64,000 nucleotides of DNA from UBA4312 sp040266995 (GTDB lineage: Bacteria; Bacillota_I; Bacilli_A; Erysipelotrichales; Erysipelotrichaceae): positions 1 to 64,000 of the forward strand of contig JAWRHV010000001.1 of assembly GCA_040266995.1 (NCBI GenBank). The letters are read 5' to 3'. The notes under the pieces are model-generated. The model did not search any database. It was not told the DNA's origin and saw only the letters and a list, made by a program, of their open reading frames with translations. Shown one piece after another: positions 51,751 through 59,492 of this stretch (positions are counted from its first letter, which is position 1; each line of letters starts with the position of its first letter). Position numbers and translations under genes: made by a program.

Positions 51751-52695
51751 CTATTTTGCATTCCCATCGATCGCCATTTTCACAGCACCGTACATACCGG
51801 CATCATTGGATAATACAGCCAGTTTGAACTCCGCATTTTCCGTTGCGTGGAACGCATACTTTTTATAGTATTTCTGTACCACGTCAATAACGATCTGACC
51901 GGCCTTGGATACACCACCGCCAATGACAAATACTTCCGGATCTACCGTTGCGGAGACATGTGCCAATGCTGTACCCAGTGTTTTTCCTAACTGCTCCACT
52001 ACGGAAACAGCCGCCGGGTCCCCTTCCTTTGCCACATCGAACACATCTTTGCATGAAAGATTGCTCAAGTCCTTCAATACGCTTTTCTCGGTTGTGGTCA
52101 GTAATTTATTTGCCATTCGGACAACACCGGTTGCTGAAGCATATTGCTCTAAACAGCCAGCTTTTCCGCAGCCACACAATTCGGTCTCTTCATCGTTTAC
52201 ATGGAAATGACCGATTTCTCCACCGGCACCATGGGTTCCTGCCAGGATCTTTCCCTGTAAAATAATACCGGCGCCAACTCCGGTTCCCAACGTCACCATA
52301 ATTACGTTATCGAAGCCTTTGCCGCCACCCTTCCAGTATTCACCGAGGGCAGCTACATTGGCATCATTTCCCACGTATGCCGGGATCCCGTGCATCAATT
52401 CTTTCATTTCGGCTGTCACATCCTTTTGTTTCCAGCCTAAGTTTACACAGCCGTTGACAACCCCGTTTTCTAAAACCGGTCCTGGCACACCAATGCCAAT
52501 GCCAATGACTTCCGAGGCACTGATATCGTTTTGCCCCATTTCCCTGTGGATGGAATCGGCAATATCCTGCAGGATCCATTCTCCGTCATTTTCTTTTCTT
52601 GTCGGGATCTCCCATTTGTTTTTCATGTTTCCATCTTCGGTAAAACACCCGATCTTAACCGTCGTTCCCCCGATATCTACTCCAAATACGTACAT
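51751..52695 (-). CDS. Glucokinase, ROK family
   Basis: 314 residues from ATG 52695, behind AAGGGAG. The phosphate loop DIGGTTVKIG, the catalytic GNDANVAALGE, TLGTGVGAGI, EIGH, and the zinc motif CGCGKAGCLEQYAS are complete, as in bacterial ROK glucokinases. It would phosphorylate the free glucose released by cellobiose phosphorylase. It is the last gene of the operon and overlaps galM slightly at its 5' side. Confidence 0.92.
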   Translation of the reverse strand: MYVFGVDIGGTTVKIGCFTEDGNMKNKWEIPTRKENDGEWILQDIADSIHREMGQNDISASEVIGIGIGVPGPVLENGVVNGCVNLGWKQKDVTAEMKELMHGIPAYVGNDANVAALGEYWKGGGKGFDNVIMVTLGTGVGAGIILQGKILAGTHGAGGEIGHFHVNDEETELCGCGKAGCLEQYASATGVVRMANKLLTTTEKSVLKDLSNLSCKDVFDVAKEGDPAAVSVVEQLGKTLGTALAHVSATVDPEVFVIGGGVSKAGQIVIDVVQKYYKKYAFHATENAEFKLAVLSNDAGMYGAVKMAIDGNAK

Positions 52696-52706
52696 AAGTA
52701 CTCCCT

Positions 52707-53720
52707 TCATTCAAAGGTTTCAAATCGCCATACGGTTTGCGACTGAAACGTTTTATTCTTTTTTAAAACTGTCGGTGAATCCTTTTCACAATGAATGGAG
52801 TTGGATAAAAACTGTGTTTCCAGAGCCACCCCATCTCGGTCGTCATAGACTTTTCCTTCCTTACCGATGGTACCGTTCAAATAATTAGCGGTATACATCT
52901 GTACGACCGGCATATCCGTCGAAATGACCAACCGACGTCCACTCAGATCATCCTCTAAATAAATTTGGTCCTCTTTCTTATTTAACAGAAACCCATGATC
53001 ATATCCATTGGCTCTTTTTAATTGAATATGATCATCATGGATCCTTTCTCCAATAGTGTGAAATTCTACAAAATCAAACGGTGTATTTGTCACATCCAGG
53101 AACGCACCCTCCGGCAATCCATTCTCACTGATACAGGCGATCCGATCCGCTGCAATACGGAGACGATGATCATATATTTTCTGCTTACCAGCCGATAAAT
53201 TAAAGTACGCATGGTTGGTTACATTGATCAAGGTATCCGCATCCGTTGTCGCAAAATAGCGGATGCGCACTTCTGCATTAACAATCTCATACGTTACCGT
53301 TAATGTCAATGTACCTGGAAACCCTTGCTCTCCATCCGGTGAAACATACGTAAAAGTTACCCCGTTATGGATGATCCGGCTCGTAAACAATTTCTGATTG
53401 AATCCGACATCCCCGCCGTGCAGGCTGTTGTTTCCATCGTTTCTTACCAGTTTGTATGTTTTTCCATTCAGTTGGAAAGAAGCAGAACCTATGCGGTTTG
53501 CCACCCGTCCCACAACCGAACCTATACAGTTTCGATCGGTGTGGCATTGATCGACATCGCGATAGCCCAATACAACATCTTCCAGATTTCCATCTCGATC
53601 TTTTGCATACAACTCCATGATATGACATCCAAGATTACAAACTTTTAAACGTAAATTTTCATTGCTGATTTCAAAATACTGCTTTCCGAATTTCCCTTCG
53701 GACCGTTTCACTTCCGTCAT
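52707..53720 (-). CDS. galM: Aldose 1-epimerase (mutarotase)
   Basis: 337 residues. The N-terminus GKQYFEISNENLRLKVCNLGC, the substrate loop VGRVANRIG, DGNNSLHGG with a catalytic His, VTNHAYFNLS with the second His, and the GVALETQFLSNSIH end with its Glu are family features. It interconverts alpha and beta anomers, here supplying the anomer that kinase and phosphorylase use. It lies between the ABC ATPase and glucokinase genes. Confidence 0.93.
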   Translation of the reverse strand: MTEVKRSEGKFGKQYFEISNENLRLKVCNLGCHIMELYAKDRDGNLEDVVLGYRDVDQCHTDRNCIGSVVGRVANRIGSASFQLNGKTYKLVRNDGNNSLHGGDVGFNQKLFTSRIIHNGVTFTYVSPDGEQGFPGTLTLTVTYEIVNAEVRIRYFATTDADTLINVTNHAYFNLSAGKQKIYDHRLRIAADRIACISENGLPEGAFLDVTNTPFDFVEFHTIGERIHDDHIQLKRANGYDHGFLLNKKEDQIYLEDDLSGRRLVISTDMPVVQMYTANYLNGTIGKEGKVYDDRDGVALETQFLSNSIHCEKDSPTVLKKNKTFQSQTVWRFETFE

Positions 53721-53729
53721 AAAGAATTC

Positions 53730-54827
53730 CTAGCGACAAATGATCTGTTGCGTTTCTTTATCAAATACATGGATCTTCTTGGTATCGATCGCTAATTCAA
53801 TATTCTCATCGGCTTTTGCGTTGATACGACTTGGAACGCGGGCAATCAGCTTCTGTCCAGCATACGTCAGGTACAGATAGATTTCAGAACCCATCATTTC
53901 ATCCAGATCAATGTAAGCATTCATCAATGGCGAATCCTCTTTGGAAATATAGTTGCTTTCCGCATGCAGGTCTTCCGGACGGATTCCCATACATACGGTC
54001 TTTCCAACATAGGAAGCCAAGGCTTCGTTATCACAAGGAACCTTTGTATCGCCGAATACAAGAGCATATCCAGCTTCCCTTTTTTCAACGACTGCATCAA
54101 TAAAGTTCATCTGCGGCGATCCGATAAATCCGGCAACGAACATATTATCCGGATAATTATACAAGTTCTGCGGCGTGTCATACTGCATGATCATGCCATC
54201 CTTCATAACGCAGATACGATCGCCCATCGTCATCGCTTCTGTCTGGTCGTGCGTTACATAGACGAATGTTGTCTGCAGATCTTTGTGCAGCTTACTGATC
54301 TGGCTTCTCATTTCCGTACGCAGCTTCGCGTCCAGATTTGACAAAGGTTCATCCAGTAAGAATACTTTCGGGTCACGCACCATGGCACGTCCCAGGGCCA
54401 CACGCTGTCTTTGTCCACCGGATAAAGCTTTTGGTTTACGATCCAGATACGGCTCCAGTTCCAGGATCTTGGCGGCCGCACGAACTTTTCGATCAATTTC
54501 ATCCTTTGGTGTTTTCATCAGCTGCAGCGCAAATGCCATGTTTTTATACACCGTCATATGTGGATACAGAGCATAACTCTGGAATACCATGGCGATATCA
54601 CGGTCTTTCGGAGCTACAGAGTTGATCATCTGATCCCCGATGTACAGTTCACCATCTGTGATGGATTCCAGGCCGGCGATCATACGCAGGGTCGTGGACT
54701 TACCACAACCGGAAGGCCCAACCAGGACAACGAATTCTTTATCTTTAATATCCAGATTTAAATCCGGAATAACAGTTACGCCATTATCATATGTTTTTAC
54801 AACATGTTTAAAACTAATTCCTGCCAT
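53730..54827 (-). CDS. Sugar ABC transporter ATP-binding protein, MsmK/UgpC type
   Basis: 365 residues. Walker A GPSGCGKST near 38-46, signature LSGGQRQRVALGRAMVR, Walker B VFLLDEPLSNLDAK and the H-loop VTHDQTEAM are all present, and a C-terminal TOBE domain follows (about 240-365). It powers the two permeases encoded upstream. In many firmicutes a single MsmK gene elsewhere serves several transporters; here it is part of the transporter operon. Confidence 0.95.
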   Translation of the reverse strand: MAGISFKHVVKTYDNGVTVIPDLNLDIKDKEFVVLVGPSGCGKSTTLRMIAGLESITDGELYIGDQMINSVAPKDRDIAMVFQSYALYPHMTVYKNMAFALQLMKTPKDEIDRKVRAAAKILELEPYLDRKPKALSGGQRQRVALGRAMVRDPKVFLLDEPLSNLDAKLRTEMRSQISKLHKDLQTTFVYVTHDQTEAMTMGDRICVMKDGMIMQYDTPQNLYNYPDNMFVAGFIGSPQMNFIDAVVEKREAGYALVFGDTKVPCDNEALASYVGKTVCMGIRPEDLHAESNYISKEDSPLMNAYIDLDEMMGSEIYLYLTYAGQKLIARVPSRINAKADENIELAIDTKKIHVFDKETQQIICR

Positions 54828-54840
54828 ACTATTTCCTCTC

Positions 54841-55686
54841 CTACTCTTTTACACCACCGAGGGCCACCCCGGCCACGATGTACTTCGACAACAAGATATA
54901 CACGATAATGATCGGAACGATCGCTATCGTAATCAACATATAAACCTTACCCATATCAAACTTCAGAAAATCTGCACTACGTAAAGATGCAATCAGGATT
55001 GGTAATGTCTTCTTGTTATTGGAAGAAATAACCAAAGCCGGAATGAAGTAGTTGTTCCAGGACTGAACGAAAGTAAAGATTGCCTGTACCGCGATCGCCG
55101 GTTTCATGATCGGCAGCACGATAGAGTTAAAAATCTTAAATTCACCGCATCCATCAATGCGGGCAGCCTCCACTAATTCCATTGGCAAGCTTGACTGAAT
55201 ATAACTATGCATGAAATAGAATACAGACGGTGCAGCTATGGATGGAAGGAATAACGGAATCAACGTATTCATCAACTTCATCTTCGTAATCAACTGAATG
55301 AAACCCAGAGCAGAAACCTGTGTAGGCATGACAAGGATCAGCATAATGAAGATAAATGCCGGTTTCTTCAGCTTGAATTCGTAAGCGTACAAGCCATACG
55401 CTGTCAATGCCGAGAAATAAGTTGCCAGACCGGCCGAGCATACCGATACGATCAAAGAATTCTTGATTCCCGACAGCACCGGAATATTGGCATCCTTCAA
55501 TACATTCTTCAAATTCTTCATAAACGAAGAGCCCGGAATGAAAGAGAACCCTCGCTGGATCTGGAAATGGTTTCTCGTCGAGTTAATGATCAGAATGTAA
55601 AAGAAGAACAAGCATAAGAACGCCAGAAATATCAGCAGTATGTACGCAATAATGGTACGCACATTCGATGTTTTCTTATTATTCAT
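54841..55686 (-). CDS. Sugar ABC transporter permease, MalG type
   Basis: 281 residues, six helices. The EAA loop ELVEAARIDGCGEFKIFNSIVLPIMKPA, in the usual place between helices four and five, contacts the ATPase. The N-terminus is cytoplasmic and basic. It forms the channel with the MalF-type permease, whose gene ends 12 nt upstream. Confidence 0.93.
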   Translation of the reverse strand: MNNKKTSNVRTIIAYILLIFLAFLCLFFFYILIINSTRNHFQIQRGFSFIPGSSFMKNLKNVLKDANIPVLSGIKNSLIVSVCSAGLATYFSALTAYGLYAYEFKLKKPAFIFIMLILVMPTQVSALGFIQLITKMKLMNTLIPLFLPSIAAPSVFYFMHSYIQSSLPMELVEAARIDGCGEFKIFNSIVLPIMKPAIAVQAIFTFVQSWNNYFIPALVISSNNKKTLPILIASLRSADFLKFDMGKVYMLITIAIVPIIIVYILLSKYIVAGVALGGVKE

Positions 55687-55698
55687 AATGGGCTCCTC

Positions 55699-56673
55699 CT
55701 AACCGTTTCCTTTATCTCTGTTACGAGATTTGTCTTTTTTTGCTTTCTCTCTCTTTCGACGAGCTTTACTATCATCATCACTGTTTAATGTAAAGTAAAC
55801 GGCAATACATAAAATAGCGCAGATGATAAACAAGATCACGGAAATAGAACCGGCCATACCAAAGTTCTTACTATACAAGTGATTATTCAAATACATGATC
55901 AAGGTCGTAGCGCTTCGGTTCGGGCTTCCCTTGCCGTTTGTCAAGATCTGCGGAACATCGAACATCTGCAAACCACCGATCATGGAAGTAATCAAAACAT
56001 AAACCAGGATCGGACGAATCATCGGCAGCGTAATCTTGAAGAAGATCTGCGTCGGATTACATCCATCCAGTTCAGCTGCTTCAAATAATGCCGGGTTGAT
56101 TCCCATAACAGCAGCCATTAACAATATGGTCGTATTTCCAAACCACATCAGAAAGTTCATCAACGCAACCAAACCTCTGGTTCCCGTGACGGACGATAAG
56201 AAACGGAATGGTTTCGCAATCAATCCGGCGGATACCAGAAAGGCGTTGACCGGACCATTGTCAGAGAACAACGCGAAGAACAACATCGCGAAAGCACTGG
56301 CCATGATCAAATTCGGCATATAAATAACAACTTTAAAAAATTGTTTTCCTTTAATTTTTAAACGTACATCTGTAAACCATGCAGCCAGGATCAACGAAAT
56401 GACAATCTGAGGAATAAAACCTCCCAGCCACATAATGATTGTATTTCCTGCATATTTCAAAAAATCACTTCGAAATAAAGCTTGATAGTTTTTCAAACCC
56501 ACAAAGTTCGGCCCGATTACGGATAATCCGGAACGGTAGTATTCGAAGAAACTGTAATATATTGTTGAAATAAGCGGTATCAGCTGGAAAACCAGAAAGG
56601 CCAAGAAAAATGGAAGAATAAAAATGTAACCCCATTTTGCATAGCTGACACTTTTATTTGCCTTATTATTCAT
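55699..56673 (-). CDS. Sugar ABC transporter permease, MalF type
   Basis: 324 residues from ATG 56673 (GGAAGGAGAG upstream). Six helices and the EAA loop ALFEAAELDGCNPTQIFFKITLPMIRP (in two parts) are visible. The C-terminal tail is very rich in Lys and Arg (RRKREKAKKDKSRNRDKG). It belongs to the CUT1 group, which imports di- and oligosaccharides. It is 99 nt from the binding-protein gene, with a hairpin between. Confidence 0.93.
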   Translation of the reverse strand: MNNKANKSVSYAKWGYIFILPFFLAFLVFQLIPLISTIYYSFFEYYRSGLSVIGPNFVGLKNYQALFRSDFLKYAGNTIIMWLGGFIPQIVISLILAAWFTDVRLKIKGKQFFKVVIYMPNLIMASAFAMLFFALFSDNGPVNAFLVSAGLIAKPFRFLSSVTGTRGLVALMNFLMWFGNTTILLMAAVMGINPALFEAAELDGCNPTQIFFKITLPMIRPILVYVLITSMIGGLQMFDVPQILTNGKGSPNRSATTLIMYLNNHLYSKNFGMAGSISVILFIICAILCIAVYFTLNSDDDSKARRKREKAKKDKSRNRDKGNG

Positions 56674-56726
56674 ACTCTCTCCTTCCCTCAAGTATTACCT
56701 CTGTCGGTACTATTTTAGATAGAAAG

Positions 56727-56752
56727 AAGGGGCAGAAAGTGTTCCGCCCCTT
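56727..56752 (-). terminator. Hairpin between binding-protein and permease genes
   Basis: AAGGGGC (56727-56733) pairs with GCCCCTT (56746-56752) and the stem can extend inward by three more pairs past one mismatch. On the minus strand it is followed by TCTTTC only. Such intercistronic hairpins usually let the binding protein be made in excess over the permeases, by partial termination or mRNA protection. Confidence 0.65.
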
Positions 56753-56772
56753 TTTATTGCCTATTTTATAGA

Positions 56773-58170
56773 TTATTCAGGCCAAACTACCTCAGTTAAT
56801 TCTGGATACATTTCTTTAATAGCTGTTTCAAAGTTAGCTTTAGCTGTATCTAAATCTACAGTTCCATCAAAGTAATCTTTGAAAGCTGCCTGGAATTTTT
56901 CGTTGCATCCCTGGTCATACTTACCAGCATTGCTCATATCGATCTTATCCGCAGCTTCAACGAATAAAGCAACATGGTTCTGTCCACCTAAGAAGTCAGA
57001 TCCGAAGTCAGGATCATCAGCGATTTCCTGCATTGCAGTTTTGTTATTTGTGTAATCCTGTGTATCTAATGTAATCTGTTTCATGATGTCTTTATCGCAA
57101 GTCAGCTTCAACATTACATCTTTTACCAAGTCAGCGTTGTCAGTTCCAGTAGCTGCACAAATCCAAGTTCCACCCCAGTAGTAAGATTCCGGTCCTTCAC
57201 AAACTGCGTAGTCACCATAGATACCGTTTCCAACTTTTGCTTCGCCATCTGGATCTTCCAGAGAGTTTCCTAACAATGTGAAGTTGATTCCCCAAGTAGA
57301 ATAGAAGAATCCGAATACATCTCCGTCAGGACCCTGGTCTTTTGCCCAACCATCATCCCATAAGGAAGTCTTGTTGTTATATCCGTTTTCTGTGTATTCT
57401 TTTGTCTGGTCAACCCAGCGCATGATGTTTTCGTCAACAGTAACCGTCGTATCTGTTACCCATGGAGCCGATACGTTGTTGGAGAATGTACGATAGGCAT
57501 CATCGTATCCGGATAACATCTTGTATCCTTTCTCGTTAGCCTGGGAAGCTACATCATCAAATTTATCCCAGTCAGCCAATGCAGCCTGTACTTCTTCCGG
57601 ATCGTCTGTTCCAAGTACATCTTTGGCAATCGAACGACGGTATGCAAACAAGCCTGGTGTTGCCTGCCATGTCGTTCCCTTGATAGCTCCGTCAGCATCG
57701 GTCACGATATCTTTTGTATACTGATACTGATCTGCCATATCTTCGTCCGTTAATCCTAAGTCTTTTACGTTCATTGTGTATTCAGAATCAACGTATTTTA
57801 ATGCGTAGTCTGCTTCTACCAGGAAGATATCGATCTTGTCATCTGCTGCTGCATCTGCCTGCGCTAACAAACCTTCATCCAATTTGTCCTGATAGTTGTT
57901 TCCTTCGTTCGGATTGATCGTCCATTTAACAACAGTTCCATCCTTTAATGTTGTTGTGGACTTGTCATCAGAAACTTTTTCAACTTCCGGGTAGTAGTCA
58001 TTGAAACGGCTCTGGAATTCATCATTCCAACACCAAATGTTTAATACTTTTCCTGCTTCATCAGAAGCTGCGTCTTTAGAAGAGCTTCCACCGGAGCTAG
58101 AGCTTCCACAAGCTACTAAAGATAATCCCATTGCACCAGCAAGCAGGATGTTCGCAAAACGTTTTTTCAT
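56773..58170 (-). CDS. Sugar ABC transporter substrate-binding lipoprotein
   Basis: 465 residues. Signal peptide with lipobox LVAC and lipid-anchored Cys21, followed by a Ser/Gly-rich linker. The mature part begins KVLNIWCWNDEFQSRF and has the acidic, aromatic-rich character of CUT1 binding proteins (ESYYWGGTWIC). With cellobiose phosphorylase divergent and a glucokinase in the operon, cellobiose or longer cello-oligosaccharides are the likely ligand. This is inference. Confidence 0.93.
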   Translation of the reverse strand: MKKRFANILLAGAMGLSLVACGSSSSGGSSSKDAASDEAGKVLNIWCWNDEFQSRFNDYYPEVEKVSDDKSTTTLKDGTVVKWTINPNEGNNYQDKLDEGLLAQADAAADDKIDIFLVEADYALKYVDSEYTMNVKDLGLTDEDMADQYQYTKDIVTDADGAIKGTTWQATPGLFAYRRSIAKDVLGTDDPEEVQAALADWDKFDDVASQANEKGYKMLSGYDDAYRTFSNNVSAPWVTDTTVTVDENIMRWVDQTKEYTENGYNNKTSLWDDGWAKDQGPDGDVFGFFYSTWGINFTLLGNSLEDPDGEAKVGNGIYGDYAVCEGPESYYWGGTWICAATGTDNADLVKDVMLKLTCDKDIMKQITLDTQDYTNNKTAMQEIADDPDFGSDFLGGQNHVALFVEAADKIDMSNAGKYDQGCNEKFQAAFKDYFDGTVDLDTAKANFETAIKEMYPELTEVVWPE

Positions 58171-58191
58171 AATGTTTCCTCCTATAAAATA

Positions 58192-59199
58192 TTAAACCGT
58201 TTTTACGCTGTATCCTTCAGCGAATTTTCCAGACACTTTGATTTCCTCGGCAATGCAAGTCTTACTATTTTCGATTTTATCAATCAGTTTTCTGGCTGAC
58301 ATTCTTCCAATTTTATCTGCGTCTTGATAGTAAGTCGTAAGCTTAGGTCTAAGTATACTTGACATCGGAATTCCATCATACCCAACTACGCTGACATCCT
58401 CAGGGACCGAAAGCCCCATCTTCTCCAGCTCTATCATGCCGCCCAGATATGAATAATCATCCGGATACATGATGGCTGTCGGTGGTTCTTCCATCTCCAT
58501 CAGCTGTCGCGTCGCCTTCCTGCTAGGTATAGGATCATGATATTTTCCTTCAACAACATAAGAATCACGAACGCTCACTCCGTAATCACTCATGGCCCGA
58601 TAGAATCCTAACAGTCTTTTTGTCGTGACAGATGTCATTTCTCCGTGGATAAACGCAATTCTTTTATGACCTTTTTCGATCAAGTACTTGGTCAAAGCAT
58701 ATGCACCTTCCACATTGTCTGACATAACACAGTTGATGTTATCAAACGAGTAATCGATCGTAACCGTCGGAATCTCGCTTTTCACAAGATCGATCACCGA
58801 CTCATTGCTGAAATCCACACTCGCGATAATCACACCATCGCATTTTCGATACCTACAATGTTCTAAAAATGAAAGCTTCTGATTGCCCAGGCTCTGACTC
58901 AAAAAAGTAATGTCGTATCCAAGCTTTTCCGCCTCATCTTTAACACCGTTCAAAATCGTTGCGAAATATTCATGCGTCAGTCCACACATTGTCTCATCGA
59001 TAAACAGGACACCCAGATTGTGGGAATTGTTGGTTTTCAGTGATCTGGCAGCAATGTTGGGAATATAATTCATTTCCTTCGCTGTTCGTTTTACCAGCTC
59101 TGCTGTCTGTTCACTAATATCTCCATACCCGTTCAGTGCCTTGCTAACAGTCGCCGGGGACACTCCGCATTTTCGCGAAATATCTTTAATTGTAATCAT
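58192..59199 (-). CDS. LacI family repressor of the cellobiose genes
   Basis: 335 residues. Helix-turn-helix with TIKDISRKCGVSPATVSKALNGYGDIS and YIPNIAARSLKT, then a periplasmic-binding-protein-like effector domain (SHNLGVLFIDE, GHKRIAFIHG, VSVVGYDGIP). It lies 21 nt upstream of the binding-protein gene in the same direction and divergent from the phosphorylase gene. Two copies of an operator-like sequence flank the shared region. The inducer is probably cellobiose. Confidence 0.92.
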   Translation of the reverse strand: MITIKDISRKCGVSPATVSKALNGYGDISEQTAELVKRTAKEMNYIPNIAARSLKTNNSHNLGVLFIDETMCGLTHEYFATILNGVKDEAEKLGYDITFLSQSLGNQKLSFLEHCRYRKCDGVIIASVDFSNESVIDLVKSEIPTVTIDYSFDNINCVMSDNVEGAYALTKYLIEKGHKRIAFIHGEMTSVTTKRLLGFYRAMSDYGVSVRDSYVVEGKYHDPIPSRKATRQLMEMEEPPTAIMYPDDYSYLGGMIELEKMGLSVPEDVSVVGYDGIPMSSILRPKLTTYYQDADKIGRMSARKLIDKIENSKTCIAEEIKVSGKFAEGYSVKTV

Positions 59200-59269
59200 T
59201 AGCTCACCTCATTTTATACAGATATGACTACTACCCAGCCAGTTGACCTAATGCCCGAAAAATTCTTTT

Positions 59270-59283
59270 CGAATACGTTTTCG
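59270..59283. promoter_or_regulatory. Operator copy 1, LacI type
   Basis: CGAATACGTTTTCG is a near-perfect palindrome with the CG centre typical of LacI-family operators, and is the exact reverse complement of the sequence at 59438-59451. It lies about 70 bp upstream of the lacI start and so covers the promoter of the transporter operon. Confidence 0.72.
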
Positions 59284-59289
59284 TAATTT

Positions 59290-59310
59290 CATTGTAAAGC
59301 GTTTTCAATG
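59290..59310. promoter_or_regulatory. cre-like imperfect palindrome
   Basis: TGTAAAGCGTTTTCA (59293-59307), within a longer imperfect inverted repeat, resembles a catabolite-responsive element except that its right half is displaced by one base. The divergent sugar promoter region is where CcpA control is expected. Confidence 0.45.
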
Positions 59311-59350
59311 AATAGTCAATCTGTAAGAATCACAAATATTCTTTTGTTTT

Positions 59351-59367
59351 TTGTGCATATTGCACAA
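59351..59367. promoter_or_regulatory. Perfect palindrome upstream of the phosphorylase promoter
   Basis: TTGTGCA and TGCACAA are exact inverted repeats with the spacer TAT. It lies 27 bp upstream of the -35 of the phosphorylase gene, where an activator could act. The protein that binds it is unknown. Confidence 0.5.
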
Positions 59368-59393
59368 TCTGTTATCTCGTTTTTACTTGTTTA

Positions 59394-59422
59394 TTTACAT
59401 TTGAAAAGTCTATGTATAAAAT
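59394..59422 (+). promoter_or_regulatory. Promoter of cellobiose phosphorylase gene
   Basis: -35 TTTACA (59394-59399) and -10 TAAAAT (59417-59422) stand 17 bp apart. Transcription would begin near 59429, just before the operator copy at 59436-59453. Confidence 0.65.
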
Positions 59423-59435
59423 AATGATAAATGGC

Positions 59436-59453
59436 GACGAAAACGTATTCGTC
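59436..59453. promoter_or_regulatory. Operator copy 2, LacI type
   Basis: GACGAAAACGTATTCGTC is palindromic apart from one pair and contains the 14-bp core also found inverted at 59270-59283. It sits just after the expected transcription start of the phosphorylase gene, a roadblock position. The copies are 168 bp apart centre to centre, so DNA looping between them is possible. Confidence 0.75.
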
Positions 59454-59492
59454 CCTATATTTTGTAGAATCATGAAAGGACGGTTAAACCCT

